Source: Bacillota bacterium (GTDB lineage: Bacteria; Bacillota; UBA4882; JAAYXC01). Taken from it: a stretch of 47,695 bases of DNA. How positions within the stretch are numbered: the first letter of the stretch is position 1; each line of letters starts with the position of its first letter. A model generated the notes under the pieces. It was given only the letters and a program-made list of their open reading frames with translations, made no database searches and had not been told where the DNA came from. Of the stretch, positions 23,732-31,880 are shown one piece after another. The stretch is taken from the NCBI GenBank assembly GCA_012516115.1, contig JAAYXC010000076.1:1-47695 (forward strand), read 5' to 3'. Both the position numbers and the translations under genes were made by a program.

Positions 23732-25381
23732 TTGCGCGCGGATCTGGTGGACGGGCAGCGGGTCTGGCAGATGCTCTCGGCCGGGACGACCCTGTTGCAC
23801 GAGCACAAAGAGGAGGGCGATGCCCTAAACGTCTTCCCAGTCCCCGACGGTGACACGGGCACCAATATGTATCTCACCTTCCTCGCCGCGCTGCGCGAGG
23901 CGGAGAAGGTCGCGGCCAAGTTCCATCTCGGCCGGGTGGTGGAAGCGGCCGCCCAGGGGGCCTTGATGGGGGCGAGAGGTAATTCAGGGGTTATCGTCTC
24001 GCAGCTGTTTCGCGGGTTTGCCAAAGCGGTGGCCGGTGCGGAGGGCATCGACCGTCGGGGTCTGGTCGCCGGGTTACAGGGAGCCGTGAACATGGCTTAT
24101 CAGGCCGTACGCAAGCCGGTGGAAGGGACCATTCTCACCGTGGCCCGCGAAGCGGCCAAAGCCGCCGAGGCGGCCCTCCGGCGCGGAGGCAATCTGGTGG
24201 AATTCTGGGAAGAAGTCTGTGCCCATGCCGCTCTGGCCCTGGCCAAGACACCGGAGATGCTGCCCATCCTGGCTCAGGCCGGGGTGGTCGATGCCGGCGG
24301 TAAAGGGCTGGTCGTCTTTATGGAAGGAACGCTCCGGGCGTTAAAAGGGGAAGAAGTGGTGGCGGCGGTCTCCCCCACCGGAACCATTGCCGGGGCGAGC
24401 ATTCCCGTCGCTCCGGGCGAGGACGAACCCATAGATTTGACCTATCGGTATTGTACCGAGTTCCTCCTCCGCGGCCGTAACCTCAACCCGGAACAGATCA
24501 AAGTAGACCTGGCCCCCCACGGGGACTGTCTGATGGTCGTCGGCGACGAAAAGATGGTCAAGATCCACCTCCACACCAACAACCCCGGCCTCATCCTCGA
24601 TTATGCAGTTCGCCTGGGTGAGATGAGCGAGATTCAGATCAACAACATGGTCGAGCAGAGCCAGCAACGGCTGGAGCGCCTGAAACAGGCCCGGTCCGCC
24701 GAGGCCGAAACGACTTCCGAACCGAAAGAGATCGGTATCGTGGCCGTGGCCATGGGCGACGGGCTGGCGCAGATCTTCCGCAGCCTCGGCGTAGACGAAG
24801 TGGTGGAAGGCGGCCAGACCATGAACCCGAGCGCCGAGGACCTTTTACGCAGCGTCGAGCGGGTGGCGGCCAAACAGGTTTTGATTCTCCCCAATAACGG
24901 CAATGTGATCATGACCGCCGGACAGGTAAGCGAGCTCACCGAGCTCCCGGTAGCCGTGGCTCCCAGCAAGTCCATCCCCCAGGGGATCGCCGCTCTCATG
25001 GCCTTTAATCCCTCCGCCTCGTTGGAAGAGAATCTGATGAACATGACCCGGGCCCTGGAAGAGGTCAAGACGGGCGAGGTAACCTATGCTGTGCGGGCCT
25101 CCAACCTTAACGGCCTCGCCATCAAGGAAGGGGATATCATCGGCTTGGTGGAAGACGAACTGGTGGCCGCGGGCCAAAAACCGACCGAGGTCCTCCAGCA
25201 GATCCTCGACCGGATGGTGGACAAAGAGGACGCCCTGATCTCCATTTATTACGGCCGGGATGTGGAGGAAGAAGAAGCGCGGGAGGCTCTGGCCACCCTC
25301 GTCGACCGTTTCCCCGCGGCCGAGATCGAGCTTTATTACGGTGGACAACCCCTTTATTATTATATCGTCTCCGTGGAATAA
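23732..25381 (+). CDS. fakA: DAK2 domain fatty acid kinase FakA/YloV-like
   Basis: Probable ATP-binding kinase that phosphorylates fatty acids held by a FakB (DegV) partner. 549 residues from TTG 23732, close to YloV length. Seen: the DhaL-type nucleotide and Mg motif DALNVFPVPDGDTGTNM near residue 30, GARGNSGVIVSQLFRGF, and VDAGGKGLV. The C-terminal half has the DegV-like YloV extension ending ELYYGGQPLYYYIVSVE. Upstream in-frame sequence is low complexity, so the earlier ATG-like starts are rejected. A DegV gene follows, fitting a FakA-FakB pair. Confidence 0.88.
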   Translation: MRADLVDGQRVWQMLSAGTTLLHEHKEEGDALNVFPVPDGDTGTNMYLTFLAALREAEKVAAKFHLGRVVEAAAQGALMGARGNSGVIVSQLFRGFAKAVAGAEGIDRRGLVAGLQGAVNMAYQAVRKPVEGTILTVAREAAKAAEAALRRGGNLVEFWEEVCAHAALALAKTPEMLPILAQAGVVDAGGKGLVVFMEGTLRALKGEEVVAAVSPTGTIAGASIPVAPGEDEPIDLTYRYCTEFLLRGRNLNPEQIKVDLAPHGDCLMVVGDEKMVKIHLHTNNPGLILDYAVRLGEMSEIQINNMVEQSQQRLERLKQARSAEAETTSEPKEIGIVAVAMGDGLAQIFRSLGVDEVVEGGQTMNPSAEDLLRSVERVAAKQVLILPNNGNVIMTAGQVSELTELPVAVAPSKSIPQGIAALMAFNPSASLEENLMNMTRALEEVKTGEVTYAVRASNLNGLAIKEGDIIGLVEDELVAAGQKPTEVLQQILDRMVDKEDALISIYYGRDVEEEEAREALATLVDRFPAAEIELYYGGQPLYYYIVSVE

Positions 25382-25608
25382 GGCTTTTGGACCTTCCATC
25401 GGGAGGCGGTGGCGCTGGCAAAAACAGAGGAAAGGCGGCCGGGGATCCCCCGCAGGCGTTCCCCCGGGACGGCCGGCGGACCCGCCACCTTCGGGGGGGA
25501 AGGCGCCCATTCCCGATCGATGAAGGGGCGCGCGGGATTCTTCGATTATGCCCGCGTCCACGATAAACGTACCGGAGAAGCTCGTTCCAAGCAGGAGGTG
25601 GGGACCAG

Positions 25609-26463
25609 GTGGCCGAGAGAATACGGATTGTGACCGACAGTACGGCCGACCTTCCCGTGGAAGTGCGTCGCACCCACCAGATCGAAGTCGTTCCACTTAA
25701 CGTGCACTTCGGCGAGGAAGTGTTGAAGGACGGGGAGGAGATCTGGGCGGAAGAATTCTACCATCGGTTGAAGACCGAGGGTACCCTGGCCAACACCTCC
25801 CAGCCCTCACCCTCCGAGTTCGTCAAGGTTTACGAACGCCTGGCCGGGGAAGCCGATCATATCTTTTCCATCCACATCTCGGAGAAGATGAGCGGGACCG
25901 TATCCTCGGCCCAACTGGCGGTAGAGATGGTCCGGGATAAAATCGGGGTGACGGGGGTCGACTCCCAGCTTGGCTCCATGGCTCTTGGTTTTACGGTCAT
26001 CGCCGCGGCCAGGGCGGCGCTGGCCGGGGGCCACCGGGGAGAGGTGCTTGCGGCGATCGAAAGGGTCCGGCAGAACCTGGAGGTCTTCTTTACCGTGGAG
26101 ACCATGGCCTATCTCAACCGGACCGGCCGCATCGGAAAGGCCACCGCTTTTCTCGGCAGCCTCCTGAACATCCGCCCCATCCTCTCGCTCGCCGAGGGAC
26201 TCATCGTGCCGGTGGAGAGGTTCCGGGGAAGCGCGGCCAAGGCCAACGTGCGGCTCCTCGAACTCCTGTCCGAGGCCATCGGGGATCAGCCGTGTAGCGT
26301 GGCCCTGGTCCATGCCGACGTGCCGGAGGAAGCGGAACGACTCAAGAGCCTTCTCCCCCGGTACGTCCGGGTCGAGGAATTATTCTATTCCCCGATCGGG
26401 CCCATCGTGGGCGCCCATGCCGGACCGGGCACGATCGGGGTTATGGCGGTGCCCCGCCTCTAG
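25609..26463 (+). CDS. DegV family fatty-acid-binding protein (FakB-like)
   Basis: 284 residues. Seen: IVTDSTADLP at the N-terminus with the lipid-phosphate Thr-Asp-Ser motif, HISEKMSGTVSSAQLA, VDSQLGSMALG, YLNRTGRIGKA and the C-terminal AHAGPGTIGV, all DegV signatures. It would present a fatty acid to FakA, encoded just upstream. GTG 25609 follows GGAGGTGGGG. Its TAG stop overlaps the rsmD GTG by one base. The 227 bases between fakA and this gene show no feature. Confidence 0.88.
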   Translation: MAERIRIVTDSTADLPVEVRRTHQIEVVPLNVHFGEEVLKDGEEIWAEEFYHRLKTEGTLANTSQPSPSEFVKVYERLAGEADHIFSIHISEKMSGTVSSAQLAVEMVRDKIGVTGVDSQLGSMALGFTVIAAARAALAGGHRGEVLAAIERVRQNLEVFFTVETMAYLNRTGRIGKATAFLGSLLNIRPILSLAEGLIVPVERFRGSAAKANVRLLELLSEAIGDQPCSVALVHADVPEEAERLKSLLPRYVRVEELFYSPIGPIVGAHAGPGTIGVMAVPRL

Positions 26464-27020
26464 TGCGTATCGTCGGCGGACTTTTTCGCGGTCGTCGTCT
26501 CCGGGGTCCGCGCCATCCCGGCCTGCGGCCTACGGCGGAAAGGGTGCGGAAGGCCGTCTTCGACATCCTGGGGCCGCGCGTGATCGGGGCCATGGTGCTC
26601 GATCTTTTCGCCGGGGCAGGTGGATTGGGGTTCGAGGCTTTAAGCCGCGGGGCCAAGCAGGTCATCTTCGTGTAGCGCGACCGACGGGCCGTAGATCTCC
26701 TCCGTCGTAACCTAAGGGAGCTGGGGTTGACGGAAGGCGGGGAAGTCCGGGTGGTGGTCGGGGATGTCAGGATGGTCTTACCCCGTCTGGCCGAGACCGA
26801 CGGCCGTTTCGACCTTGTTTTGGTCGACCCTCCTTATGAAAAGGGCCTTGCCGCCGAGACGCTGGCCCTGTTGGTCCGGGGTGGGCTTCTGACGCCGGAG
26901 GGCTTATGCGTCGTGGAACACCGGTCAACCGAGACCGTCCTTGCCCCGGAAGGGCTCGTACTGGTGGACCGGCGGGTCTATGGCGACACGGCGGTGAGTT
27001 TTTTCCGGGCCGAGGCGTAA
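26463..27020 (+). pseudogene. rsmD: 16S rRNA m2G966 methyltransferase rsmD, interrupted by in-frame TAG
   Basis: 185 codons collinear with RsmD. Seen: MRIVGGLFRGRRLRGP and RPTAERVRKAVFDIL, the SAM motif VLDLFAGAGGLGFEALSRGA, then the catalytic LVLVDPPYEKG and a normal C-terminus. Codon 71 (26673-26675) is TAG where the family has Glu of the conserved VxFVE motif, which binds the SAM ribose; GAG to TAG is one change. No frameshift is present. As written, translation stops after 70 residues and no enzyme is made. Start GTG 26463 overlaps the degV stop. Sequencing error is an alternative. Confidence 0.85.
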
Positions 27021-27121
27021 CGTTCGGAACCGGCGGCGGTCACGGGTAAGACGGATTTCCCCTGGCCATCCGAGCGGGCTTTGACCCGGCAGAGAAAGGG
27101 GATAAACGGGAGTCGGAGAAG

Positions 27122-27613
27122 ATGAACCACGTGGCGATTTGCCCGGGAAGTTTCGATCCGGTGACCCTGGGCCATCTCGACATCATCGAGCGGGCGGCGG
27201 CCACTTTCAGCCGTACGGTGGTGGCGGTGCTCGACAATCCGGTAAAGAAACCCCTTTTTTCCACGGCCGAGCGTTGTGAGCTTCTGCGCAAGGCCACGGC
27301 GCATCTCCCGGGGGTCGAGGTTAAACATTTCCAGGGCCTTCTGGTGGACTTCGCCCGGGCCGAAGGAGCCAGGGTGATCATCCGGGGACTGCGCGCCCTC
27401 TCGGACTTTGAGGCCGAATTCCAGATGGCCTTGACCAACAAACACCTGGCGCCGGAGATCGAGACGATGTTTATGGTGACGCGGCCCGAATTCTCCTTTT
27501 TGAGCTCCAGCATGGTCAAGGAGCTGGTCCGTTTCGGCGGGAGCGTCGCCGGGTTCGTTACCCCGGAGGTGGAAGAAGCCTTGATGGCCAAAAGGGAGCT
27601 CTTGCAGAGGTGA
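27122..27613 (+). CDS. coaD: Phosphopantetheine adenylyltransferase
   Basis: Makes dephospho-CoA from phosphopantetheine. 163 residues. Seen: ICPGSFDPVTLGHLDIIERA with the T/HxGH nucleotidyl motif, FSTAERCELL, RGLRALSDFEAEFQMALTN, and FSFLSSSMVKEL with the ISS-type C-terminal motif. It follows rsmD by about 100 bases, the standard order in Firmicutes. Confidence 0.95.
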   Translation: MNHVAICPGSFDPVTLGHLDIIERAAATFSRTVVAVLDNPVKKPLFSTAERCELLRKATAHLPGVEVKHFQGLLVDFARAEGARVIIRGLRALSDFEAEFQMALTNKHLAPEIETMFMVTRPEFSFLSSSMVKELVRFGGSVAGFVTPEVEEALMAKRELLQR

Positions 27614-27619
27614 AGGGTT

Positions 27620-28069
27620 TTGGCGCGGCTTAGTGTGATGATCCTCCTCGACCGACTGGAAGAGCTCCTGGCCGGTGGGTTTCGTCTGGTCGGCCGGTCG
27701 AGGATCGACGCCGAGGCCGCGCTGGAGCTTACCCAGAAAATCCGGGCCGCGCTGCCGGACGAGATCCGGCAGGCCGAATGGTTGACCAGTGAGAAGGAAC
27801 GGCTCCTTTTCGAGGCCCAGGAAGAGGCCAAACGGATCTTGCGGGATGCGGAGAACTACGCGGCCAAGCTCGTCCAGGAGAGCCAGATCGTCCGGCGGGC
27901 CGAGCAGCAGGCCGAGGAGATCCTCGCCGAGGCCAGGCGCGAAGCGGCGGCCATCGAGGAGGAGGCGAAGAAATACGCCCGTCATCTCCTCTCCCAGCTG
28001 GAAGAGAACCTGGAAAGGGCCCTCCGAGTGGTGCGCAAGGGCCGTGAAGAACTTAACGAGGAGGAATAA
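27620..28069 (+). CDS. Coiled-coil protein of unknown function
   Basis: 149 residues. After a short N-terminus (LDRLEELLAGGFRLVGRSR) residues about 55-145 form one long Glu/Ala/Lys-rich coiled coil, similar in look to DivIVA or to ATP-synthase b-type subunits. Small coiled-coil proteins of this kind follow coaD in several Clostridia. The start is TTG 27620, seven bases past coaD with GAGGTGAAGG upstream, and its stop overlaps cmk as TAATG. No function can be named. Confidence 0.7.
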   Translation: MARLSVMILLDRLEELLAGGFRLVGRSRIDAEAALELTQKIRAALPDEIRQAEWLTSEKERLLFEAQEEAKRILRDAENYAAKLVQESQIVRRAEQQAEEILAEARREAAAIEEEAKKYARHLLSQLEENLERALRVVRKGREELNEEE

Positions 28070-28776
28070 TGCGTCGTATCTCCATTGCCATCGACGGGCC
28101 GGCGGCTTCGGGGAAGAGCACGGCCGCGCGGATGCTCGCTGAACGTTTAGGCTATATCTACATCGATACCGGGGCCATGTATCGGGCCATCGCCTTAAAG
28201 GCCCTCCGTACCGGGACACCCCTCGACGCGGTGGAGGCCCTGACGGCCCTGGCCGATCGCACCGAGCTGCGGATCCTGGGGACCCGGCCGGCCGCCGACG
28301 GGACTTCCCTCTGCCACCTGGAAATGGATGGAGAAGACGTCAGCGAGGAGATCCGGACTCCGGCGGTGACCCATGCCGTTTCGCCGGTCTCGGCCATCTC
28401 CGGGGTACGACGGGCGCTGGTCCGCCAGCAGCGGGCCATGGCCGCCGCGGGCGGAGTGGTCATGGACGGGCGGGACATCGGCACGGTGGTCCTCCCCCGG
28501 GCCGAGCTGAAGGTCTTCCTCCAGGCCGACCTGAAGGAGAGGATCCGACGGCGGCGCGCGGAGCTCGCTAACCGCGGGATCTTCTTGGACGAGGAAGAGG
28601 TTCGTCGTCAGATCGAAGAGCGTGATTATCTCGATAGCCACCGGGCCGATTCACCTTTGCGGCCGGCGCCGGACGCGGTCGTCCTGGATACGACCAGGCT
28701 CACGGTGGAAGAGGTCCTGGCCCGGCTCTTGGCCCTGGCCCGGGAGAAGGGCGCGGAGGTTCCTGATGCTCTATAG
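28069..28776 (+). CDS. cmk: Cytidylate kinase
   Basis: Phosphorylates CMP and dCMP. 235 residues. Seen: P-loop GPAASGKSTAARML, IDTGAMYRAI, VVMDGRDIGTVVLP and the lid RRRRAEL to EERDYLDSHRADSPLRPA. ATG overlaps the previous stop, and plsC begins 11 bases before this stop. The order cmk-plsC-ispH-rpsA is a Clostridia hallmark. Confidence 0.95.
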   Translation: MRRISIAIDGPAASGKSTAARMLAERLGYIYIDTGAMYRAIALKALRTGTPLDAVEALTALADRTELRILGTRPAADGTSLCHLEMDGEDVSEEIRTPAVTHAVSPVSAISGVRRALVRQQRAMAAAGGVVMDGRDIGTVVLPRAELKVFLQADLKERIRRRRAELANRGIFLDEEEVRRQIEERDYLDSHRADSPLRPAPDAVVLDTTRLTVEEVLARLLALAREKGAEVPDAL

Positions 28777-29407
28777 GTTCCTCGGTCTTTTCGTGCGGTT
28801 CGTCCTGGCCACCCTTTACCGCTGGCGGGTGGTGGGCCGCGAACGCATCCCCCTCCGCGGCGGTTGCGTGGTGGTGGCGAACCACTGTAACTTTTTCGAT
28901 CCCATCGTTCTGGGCGCGGCCGTGCTCCCGCGCCGCATCGTCAGGTTCATGGCCAAGGCGGAGGTCTTCACCTGGCCGGTCTTGGGCCGGTTGGCCCGTT
29001 GGCTCTACGCCTTCCCGGTTCGCCGGGGTCTGCCCGACCGGCAGGCCATTACCACCGCCTTCAACGTGGTGCGGGAGGGTCACGTCCTGGGGCTCTTCCC
29101 GGAAGGCACGCGTCACCGGGACGGTCGCCTCCACGAGCTTCGGGGCGGAGCGGCCATGGTCCATCTGGCCACCGGGGCGCCGATCGTTCCGGTGGGCCTG
29201 GCCGGGACCGAGCGGTTGAAATTATTCCGTTTCCCCCGCGTGGTGGTCTGGATAGGTGAACCGCTTGTCCTGCCGGATACGGAGAAGATGTCGGAAAAGG
29301 AGGCCATCGCGGCCATCAACATCGTCATCCGGCAGGGGCTGGAGGACTGCCTGGCCCGGGCCCGGAACTTGCAGACCAAGGGGAAGCGGAGGGTCGTGGG
29401 CGCCTGA
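28766..29407 (+). CDS. plsC: 1-acyl-sn-glycerol-3-phosphate acyltransferase
   Basis: Second acylation of glycerol phosphate in membrane lipid synthesis. 213 residues from ATG 28766. Seen: hydrophobic N-terminus LYRFLGLFVRFVLATLY, catalytic NHxxxxD as NHCNFFD, FPEGTRHRDGRL, and GAPIVPVGLAGTE. It overlaps cmk and shares TGATG with ispH, so the three are one operon. Confidence 0.92.
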   Translation: MLYRFLGLFVRFVLATLYRWRVVGRERIPLRGGCVVVANHCNFFDPIVLGAAVLPRRIVRFMAKAEVFTWPVLGRLARWLYAFPVRRGLPDRQAITTAFNVVREGHVLGLFPEGTRHRDGRLHELRGGAAMVHLATGAPIVPVGLAGTERLKLFRFPRVVVWIGEPLVLPDTEKMSEKEAIAAINIVIRQGLEDCLARARNLQTKGKRRVVGA

Positions 29408-30249
29408 TGGAAGTGATCGTCGCCCCGCGGGCCGGGTTTTGTTTCGGTGTCAAGCGGGCGGTGGAGATGGCCACGGCCATCGCCGCCAGAGCCGACCGGC
29501 CGGTCTATACCTTCGGCCCCCTCATCCATAACCCGGTGGTGGTCCGATCCCTGGCCGTTCAGGGGGTCGGAGTGGTGGAACGACCGGAAGAGGCCCGGGG
29601 TGGGACGCTCATCATCCGCTCCCACGGAGTGCCCCCCGGGTTCGTGGCCGAGGCCAGGCGGCTCGGGGTGGCCGTGGTCGATGCGAGCTGTCCCTTCGTC
29701 CGTCGGGCCCAGGAGCTGGCGGCGCGTCTGGCCCGTGACGGATATCAGGTGGTACTGGTGGGCGATCCTTCCCATCCGGAGGTGAAAGCCGTGGCGGCGG
29801 CCGCCGGTGGGGCACTGGTGGTACGGGAGGCCGCGGAGGTGGATCCACGGCGACTCCGGTCCCGGGTCGGACTTCTCTGTCAGACCACCCTCGCCGCCGA
29901 AGTCTTGGCCGAAGTGGTGGCCGTCGTGGCCCCCCGATGCCGGGAGCTTTTGGTTCATAATACCATTTGCACGGCTACGGCCCAGCGGCAGAAGGCCGCT
30001 CTGGCCCTGGCGCGGGAGGTGGAGGCCATGGTGGTGGTGGGCGGCCACGCGAGCGCCAACACCAGGCACCTGGCCGAACTCTGCCGTCGGATCGTTCCGA
30101 CCTACCAGGTCGAGGGGCCGGAGGAACTCCGACCGGAATGGGTGGCCGGATGCGCACGGATAGGGCTTACCGCCGGCGCTTCCACGCCGGCTGAGCAGAT
30201 CGAGGCCGTCAAGCGACGGCTCGAGGAAATGTCGCAGGAGGGGAAGTAG
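29407..30249 (+). CDS. ispH: 4-hydroxy-3-methylbut-2-enyl diphosphate reductase
   Basis: Last step of the MEP isoprenoid pathway, giving IPP and DMAPP. 280 residues. The three [4Fe-4S] cysteines are in RAGFCFGVKRAVE, VDASCPFV and HNTICTATAQRQ. LVGDPSHPEV, CQTTLA and VVGGHASANTRHL are also present. ATG overlaps the plsC stop. rpsA follows within seven bases, as in many Clostridia where the two are separate or fused. Confidence 0.95.
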   Translation: MEVIVAPRAGFCFGVKRAVEMATAIAARADRPVYTFGPLIHNPVVVRSLAVQGVGVVERPEEARGGTLIIRSHGVPPGFVAEARRLGVAVVDASCPFVRRAQELAARLARDGYQVVLVGDPSHPEVKAVAAAAGGALVVREAAEVDPRRLRSRVGLLCQTTLAAEVLAEVVAVVAPRCRELLVHNTICTATAQRQKAALALAREVEAMVVVGGHASANTRHLAELCRRIVPTYQVEGPEELRPEWVAGCARIGLTAGASTPAEQIEAVKRRLEEMSQEGK

Positions 30250-30255
30250 GGAAGC

Positions 30256-31443
30256 ATGACCGAGGAACGACAAGGTATTCTAAACGGGCAGGAGTCGGGG
30301 CACGCCGAGGAAGAGGGGCTCTTGGCCGGGACACGGACCCTAAACAGAGGTGAGATCGTAAAGGCCCGCGTGGTCCAGGTCCACGACGATCTGGCCTTCG
30401 TCGATGTGGGCTGGAAATCCGATCTCCCCATTACTAAAGAAGAACTCTCTCTACAGCCGGTGGCCTCGGCCAAAGAGGCGGTCAGAGTCGGCGAGGAGAT
30501 CGAGGTCATGGTGGTCAAGGCCGACGAAGAGGAAGGGATCATCCTCTCCAAAAGACGGGCGGACCAGGAGCGCCGCTGGCGCGAGTTGGAGGAAGCCCTG
30601 GCGCGGGGAGAACCGGTCACCGGCCGGGTGATGGAAGTGGTCAAAGGCGGCCTGGTGGTGGACGTGGGAGTGCGCGGCTTCGTCCCGGCCTCGCAGGCGG
30701 CCCTCTCTTATGTGGCGGACCTGGCCCCCTTTGTCGGCGAGACCTGGACCATGCGCCTCCTCGAGGTCGACCGGGCCAAACGCCGGGTCGTTCTCTCCCG
30801 CCGGGCCATCCTCGCCGAGGAACGGGAAAAGGCGAAGGCCGAGGCCTTTGCCCGGCTCAAAGAAGGGGATGTGGTGGAAGGCCGGGTAACGAGGCTCGTG
30901 AACTTCGGGGCCTTCGTCGACCTCGGCGCCGGGGTCGAGGGGCTTTTGCACGTCTCGGAGATCGCCTGGGAACGGGTGAAGGACCCGGCGGAACGCCTGG
31001 CGGTGGGCCAGGAGATCAAGGTTCAGGTTATCAAGGTCGACCCCGAGGCGAAGAAGATCTCCTTGAGCCTGAAAGCCCTCCACCCGCACCCCTGGACCGG
31101 GGTGGCCGAACGCTTCCCCGAGGGGAGCATCGTGCCGGGCAAGGTGGTCCGTCTGGCCCCGTTTGGCGCTTTTGTCCGCGTGGCCGAAGGGATCGCCGGT
31201 CTGGTCCATCTCTCCCAGCTCGCCGAGCGGCGGGTGGGGAAACCCGAGGAAGTGGTCTCGGTAGGGCAGGAGGTCAAGGTAAAGGTCCTCAAGGTCGACG
31301 AGGCGAACCGGCGGTTGAGCCTCTCCATGCGGGCCGTGACCGAGGAGGCGGCCAAGGAGGAAGTCAAGAGCTTCCTCGAAGGCCAAGAAGATGGAAAAGT
31401 GACCATCGCCGAGCTGGTCCGGCAGAAACAGGAGGGGTCGTAA
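30256..31443 (+). CDS. rpsA: 30S ribosomal protein S1-like protein with four S1 domains
   Basis: RNA-binding protein. 395 residues with four S1 repeats: starting near 33 (RGEIVKARVVQVHDDLAFVD), 118 (GEPVTGRVMEVVKGGLVVDV), 205 (GDVVEGRVTRLVNFGAFVDL) and 291 (GSIVPGKVVRLAPFGAFVRV). Four domains is the short Firmicutes form (YpfD-like), not the six-domain proteobacterial S1. ATG 30256 follows AGGAGGGG. It closes the cmk-plsC-ispH-rpsA operon. Confidence 0.92.
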   Translation: MTEERQGILNGQESGHAEEEGLLAGTRTLNRGEIVKARVVQVHDDLAFVDVGWKSDLPITKEELSLQPVASAKEAVRVGEEIEVMVVKADEEEGIILSKRRADQERRWRELEEALARGEPVTGRVMEVVKGGLVVDVGVRGFVPASQAALSYVADLAPFVGETWTMRLLEVDRAKRRVVLSRRAILAEEREKAKAEAFARLKEGDVVEGRVTRLVNFGAFVDLGAGVEGLLHVSEIAWERVKDPAERLAVGQEIKVQVIKVDPEAKKISLSLKALHPHPWTGVAERFPEGSIVPGKVVRLAPFGAFVRVAEGIAGLVHLSQLAERRVGKPEEVVSVGQEVKVKVLKVDEANRRLSLSMRAVTEEAAKEEVKSFLEGQEDGKVTIAELVRQKQEGS

Positions 31444-31880
31444 GACCCCTCTTCCTGTACTCACCCGCGCCCCTTTCTTCGAGTGAAGGGAGGGGGGACC
31501 GCAAGGAACGGGGGGTGAGTGGAAAATTTGGTTCGCGGACCTCGTTTATGGCGCCGGAGACGAAGCGCGCCAGGCGAAGATGAAGCTCGTTCCCAGGATG
31601 CGGTCCAGGGGCAGAGTTTATCTGGATCTGAAGGCGGGAAAGGCTTTCCGCGAGGAGTATCGTTGAGGGAAGGGCCAATGGGGACTAACCTTCTCCTTAC
31701 TACGACTACTAAATCAAGCTCTGGGGATGGATTAAATCACCAGGGGGTGGCCCGGAAGGACCGGGGGGCGAGTTGAAACAGAATCCGTCCGTTCCAAAAG
31801 GAGCAGACATGGTAGATGTAGAAGAAAAATAGAATGAAAAATATCTCGGGCTTGGAGATTCCTGCGAGGAGAGGATCCGC
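31444..31880. other. Intergenic region with one repeat copy
   Basis: It contains the full repeat copy at 31459-31520. A 28-codon reading frame at 31580-31666 and a seven-codon frame at about 31809 with AAAGGAG before it are present, but I see no homology for either. No terminator with a U-run is evident after rpsA. Confidence 0.5.
31459..31520. repeat. Dispersed palindromic repeat, full-length copy
   Basis: 62 bases with ends ACTCACCC and GGGGTGAGT and an inner CCCCTTTCTTCGAGTGAAGG. Same plan as 21337-21400. Confidence 0.8.

Noticed and set aside
25382..25608. Small frames between fakA and the DegV gene
   Set aside because: Pro/Arg-rich shadow reading with no homology; no ribosome-binding logic apart from that of the DegV gene.
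26978..28219. Open minus-strand frame of 413 codons opposite coaD and the coiled-coil gene
   Set aside because: Antisense shadow of well-supported genes without a recognisable domain.
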